Positions 61,090 through 64,000 of a stretch of 64,000 nucleotides of DNA are shown piece by piece (positions within the stretch are counted from its first letter, which is position 1; each line of letters begins with the position of its first letter). The DNA is from Parapristionchus giblindavisi. Its lineage: Eukaryota > Nematoda > Chromadorea > Rhabditida > Diplogasteridae. Location of the stretch: the NCBI GenBank assembly GCA_943737045.1, contig CALSFV010000099.1, forward strand, positions 218,650-282,649, read 5' to 3'. The position numbers were made by a program, and so were the translations under genes. The notes beneath the pieces are model-generated. The model did no database searches. It was not told the DNA's origin and worked only from the letters and a program-made list of their open reading frames with translations.

Positions 61090-63672
61090 GATGAGATATA
61101 CCAGAAAGAGGATGAGATATACCAGAAAGGGGATGAGATATACCAGAAAGAGGATGAGATATACCAGATAGAGGATGAGATATACCAGAAAGGGGATGAG
61201 ATATACCAGAAAGAGGATGAGATATACCAAAAAGAGGATGAGATATACCAGAAAGAGGATGAGATATACCAGAAAGAGGATGAGATATACCAGAAAGAGG
61301 ATGAGATATACCAGAAAGAGGATGAGATATACCAGAAAGAGGATGAGATATACCAGAAAGAGGATGAGATATACCATAAAGAGGATGTGATATACCAGAA
61401 AGAGGATGAGATATACCAGAAAGAGGATGAGATATACCAGAAAGAGGATGAGATATACCAGAAAGAGGATGAGATATACCAGAAAGGGGATGAGATATAG
61501 CAGAAAGGGGATGAGATATACCAGGAAGAGGATGAGATATACCAGAAAGAGGATGAGATATACCAGAAAGAGGATGAGATATACCAGAAAGAGGATGAGA
61601 TATACCAGAAAGGGGATGAGATATACCAGATAGGGGATGAGATATACCAGAAAGGGGATGAGATATACCAGAAAGGGGATGAGATATACCAGAAAGAGGA
61701 AGAGATATACCAGAAAGGGGATGAGATATACCAGAAAGGGGATGAGATATACCAGAAAGAGGAAGAGATATACCAGAAAGGGGATGAGATATACCAGAAA
61801 GAGGATGAGATATACCAGAAAGAGGATGAGATATACCAGAAAGGGGATGAGATATACCAGAAAGGGATGAGATATACCAGAAAGAGGATGAGATATACCA
61901 GAAAGAGGATGAGATATACCAGAAAGAGGATGAGATATACCAGAAAGAGGATGAGATATACCAGAAAGAGGATGAGATATACCAGAAAGAGGATGAGATA
62001 TACCAGAAAGAGGATGAGATATACCAGAAAGAGGATGAGATATACCAGAAAGAGGATGAGATATACCAGAAAGACGATGAGATATACCAGAAAGGGGATG
62101 AGATATACCAGAAAGAGGATGAGATATAACAGAAAGAGGATGAGATATACCAGAAAGAGGATGAGATATACCAGAAAGAGGATGAGATATACCAGAAAGA
62201 GGATGAGATATACCAGAAAGAGGATGAGATATACCAGAAAGAGGATGAGATATACCAGAAAGAGGATGAGATATACCAGAAAGAGGATGAGATATACCAG
62301 AAAGAGGATGAGATATACCAGAAGGGGATGAGATATACCAGAAAGGGGATGAGATATACCAGGAAGAGGATGAGATATACCAGAAAGAGGATGAGATATA
62401 CCAGAAAGACGATGAGCTATACCAGAAAGAGGATGAGATATACCAGACAGAGGATGAGATATACCAGAAAGAGGATGAGATATACCAGAAAGAGGATGAG
62501 ATATACCAGAAAGAGGATGAGATATACCAGAAAGAGGATGAGATATACCAGAAAGAGGATGAGATATACCAGAAAGAGGATGAGATATACCAGAAAGAGG
62601 ATGAGATATACCAGAAGGGGATGAGATATACCAGAAAGGGGATGAGATATACCAGGAAGAGGATGAGATATACCAGAAAGAGGATGAGATATACCAGAAA
62701 GACGATGAGCTATACCAGAAAGAGGATGAGATATACCAGAAAGAGGATGATATATACCAGAAAGAGGATGATATATACCAGAAAGAGGATGAGATATACC
62801 AGAAAGAGGATGAGATATACCAGAAAGAGGATGAGATATACCAGAAAGAGGATGAGATATACCAGAAAGAGGATGAGATATACCAGAAAGAGGATGAGAT
62901 ATACCAGAAAGAGGATGAGATATACCAGAAAGAGGATGAGATATACCAGAAAGACGATGAGATATACCAGAAAGGGGATGAGATATACCAGAAAGAGGAT
63001 GAGATATACCAGAAAGAGGATGAGATATACCAGAAAGAGGATGAGATATACCAGAAAGAGGATGATATATACCAGAAAGAGGATGAGATATACCAGAAAG
63101 AGGATGAGATATACCAGAAAGAGGATGAGATATACCAGAAAGAGGATGAGATATACCAGAAAGAGGATGAGATATACCAGAAAGAGGATGAGATATACCA
63201 GAAAGAGGATGAGATATACCAGAAAGAGGATGAGATGTACCAGAAAGAGGATGAGATATAACAGAAAGAGGATGAGATATACCAGAAAGAGGATGAGATA
63301 TACCAGAAAGGGGATGAGATATACCAGAAAGGGGATGAGATATACCAGAAAGAGGATGAGATATACCAGAAAGGGGATGAGATATACCAGAAAGAGGATG
63401 AGATATACCAGAAAGAGGATGAGATATACCAGAAAGAGGATGAGATATATCAGAAAGAGGATGAGATATACCAGAAAGAGGATGAGATATACCAGAAAGA
63501 GGATGAGATATACCAGAAAGAGGATGAGATATACCAGAAAGAGGATGAGATATACCAGAAAGAGGATGAGATATACCAGAAAGAGGATGAGATATACCAG
63601 AAAGAGGATGAGATATACCAGAAAGAGGATGAGATATACCAGAAAGGGGATGAGATATACCAGAAAGGGGAT
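61090..63672. repeat. 21-bp satellite array, block 24 (hybrid)
   Basis: 2583 bp. To about 61862 it follows the 1432-bp unit, then at a one-base deletion (AAAGGGATG) it changes to the AGAAGGGG type with modules at 62321 and 62614 (293 bp apart). The series of 44247-45000 follows, and the block closes with GATGTACC-TATAACAG and a standard left flank. The three 1-bp deletions account for its length. Confidence 0.96.
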
Positions 63673-63925
63673 TGCGGTGTTACATTTCGAAACGGGTGAC
63701 GTGTCCGTCAACTTCAATTTTGAAGTGTGGTGGGTCTCGAGTGGAAAACCCTGATAAACAATTGGAATACGGTAAGAAGTTACCGTAACCATCGATCAAT
63801 ATGTGTTGACTACCGTAACTTTTTACAGTAATTTCATGACCCATCAGGGTTTTCCACTCGAGACACAAAACACTCCGAAATTGAAGTTGACGGACACGTC
63901 ACCCGTTTCGAAATGTAACACCGCA
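63673..63925 (+). mobile_element. 253-bp foldback element, copy 23
   Basis: Has A at both position 127 and position 145, so it is the common type rather than that of its neighbours 18-22. Two AAAGGG units left. Confidence 0.88.
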
Positions 63926-64000
63926 GATGAGATATACCAGAAAGAGGATGAGATATACCAGAAAGGGGATGAGATATACCAGAAAGAGGATGAGATATAC
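63926..64000. repeat. 21-bp satellite array, block 25 (open at window edge)
   Basis: 75 bp of right flank: AAAGAG, AAAGGG, AAAGAG, then cut by the window end. Too short to assign to a flank class. Confidence 0.95.

Noticed and set aside
673..63925. Twenty-three independent transposition events of the foldback element
   Set aside because: Identical phase, orientation and linked flank variants make co-amplification with the satellite far simpler.
1..64000. Telomeric repeat or rDNA spacer
   Set aside because: The unit does not resemble TTAGGG-type telomere repeats, and no rRNA or tRNA sequence is visible anywhere in the window.

Overview
This window is eukaryotic satellite DNA, probably from an animal. 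About 84% of it is one tandem array of a 21-bp unit (it starts GATGAGATATACC, ends AGAAAGAG; a clean example is 926-946). The array runs off both ends of the window. There are no bacterial-type genes, and the only real protein-coding sequence belongs to a non-LTR retrotransposon. The species cannot be named from the sequence; the retrotransposon type (APE endonuclease plus reverse transcriptase, no RNase H region seen) is typical of animal genomes.

Three layers are superimposed. (1) The 21-bp array, whose unit variants (AAAGGG, GACGATG, TATAACAG, GTTATGAG, CCAGATAG, GATATTCC, CATAAAG and others) fall in fixed orders. They reveal nested higher-order repeats with periods such as 261, 293, 588, 680, 714, 777, 1050, 1432 and 1509 bp. 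(2) Twenty-three copies of a 253-bp non-autonomous foldback (MITE-like) element. All lie in the same orientation and at the same phase of the 21-bp unit, flanked by GAT on both sides. They look like one ancient insertion multiplied together with the satellite rather than 23 transpositions. (3) One 4.15-kb non-LTR retrotransposon at 29556-33707 with both ORFs open and a candidate 6-bp target duplication (ATATAC). A related array segment at about 25971-26140 preserves the matching empty site.

Layout: 1-28325 is array with foldback copies 1-15. 28326-29555 is array without them. 29556-33707 is the retrotransposon. 33708-49937 is 16.2 kb of array with no foldback copy, dominated by a 1509-bp higher-order repeat marked by a one-base deletion (AGAAGGGG). 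49938-64000 is array with copies 16-23, including three exact-length 1432-bp tandem units (56541-60836).

The very long open frames along the array (MRYTRKR, DEIYQKE, LFLVYLI, SFWYISS and LSGISHP repeats) are by-products of a stop-free unit whose length is a multiple of three, and are not called as genes. Identity statements are based on reading the sequence and on matching conceptual translations, not on computed alignments.
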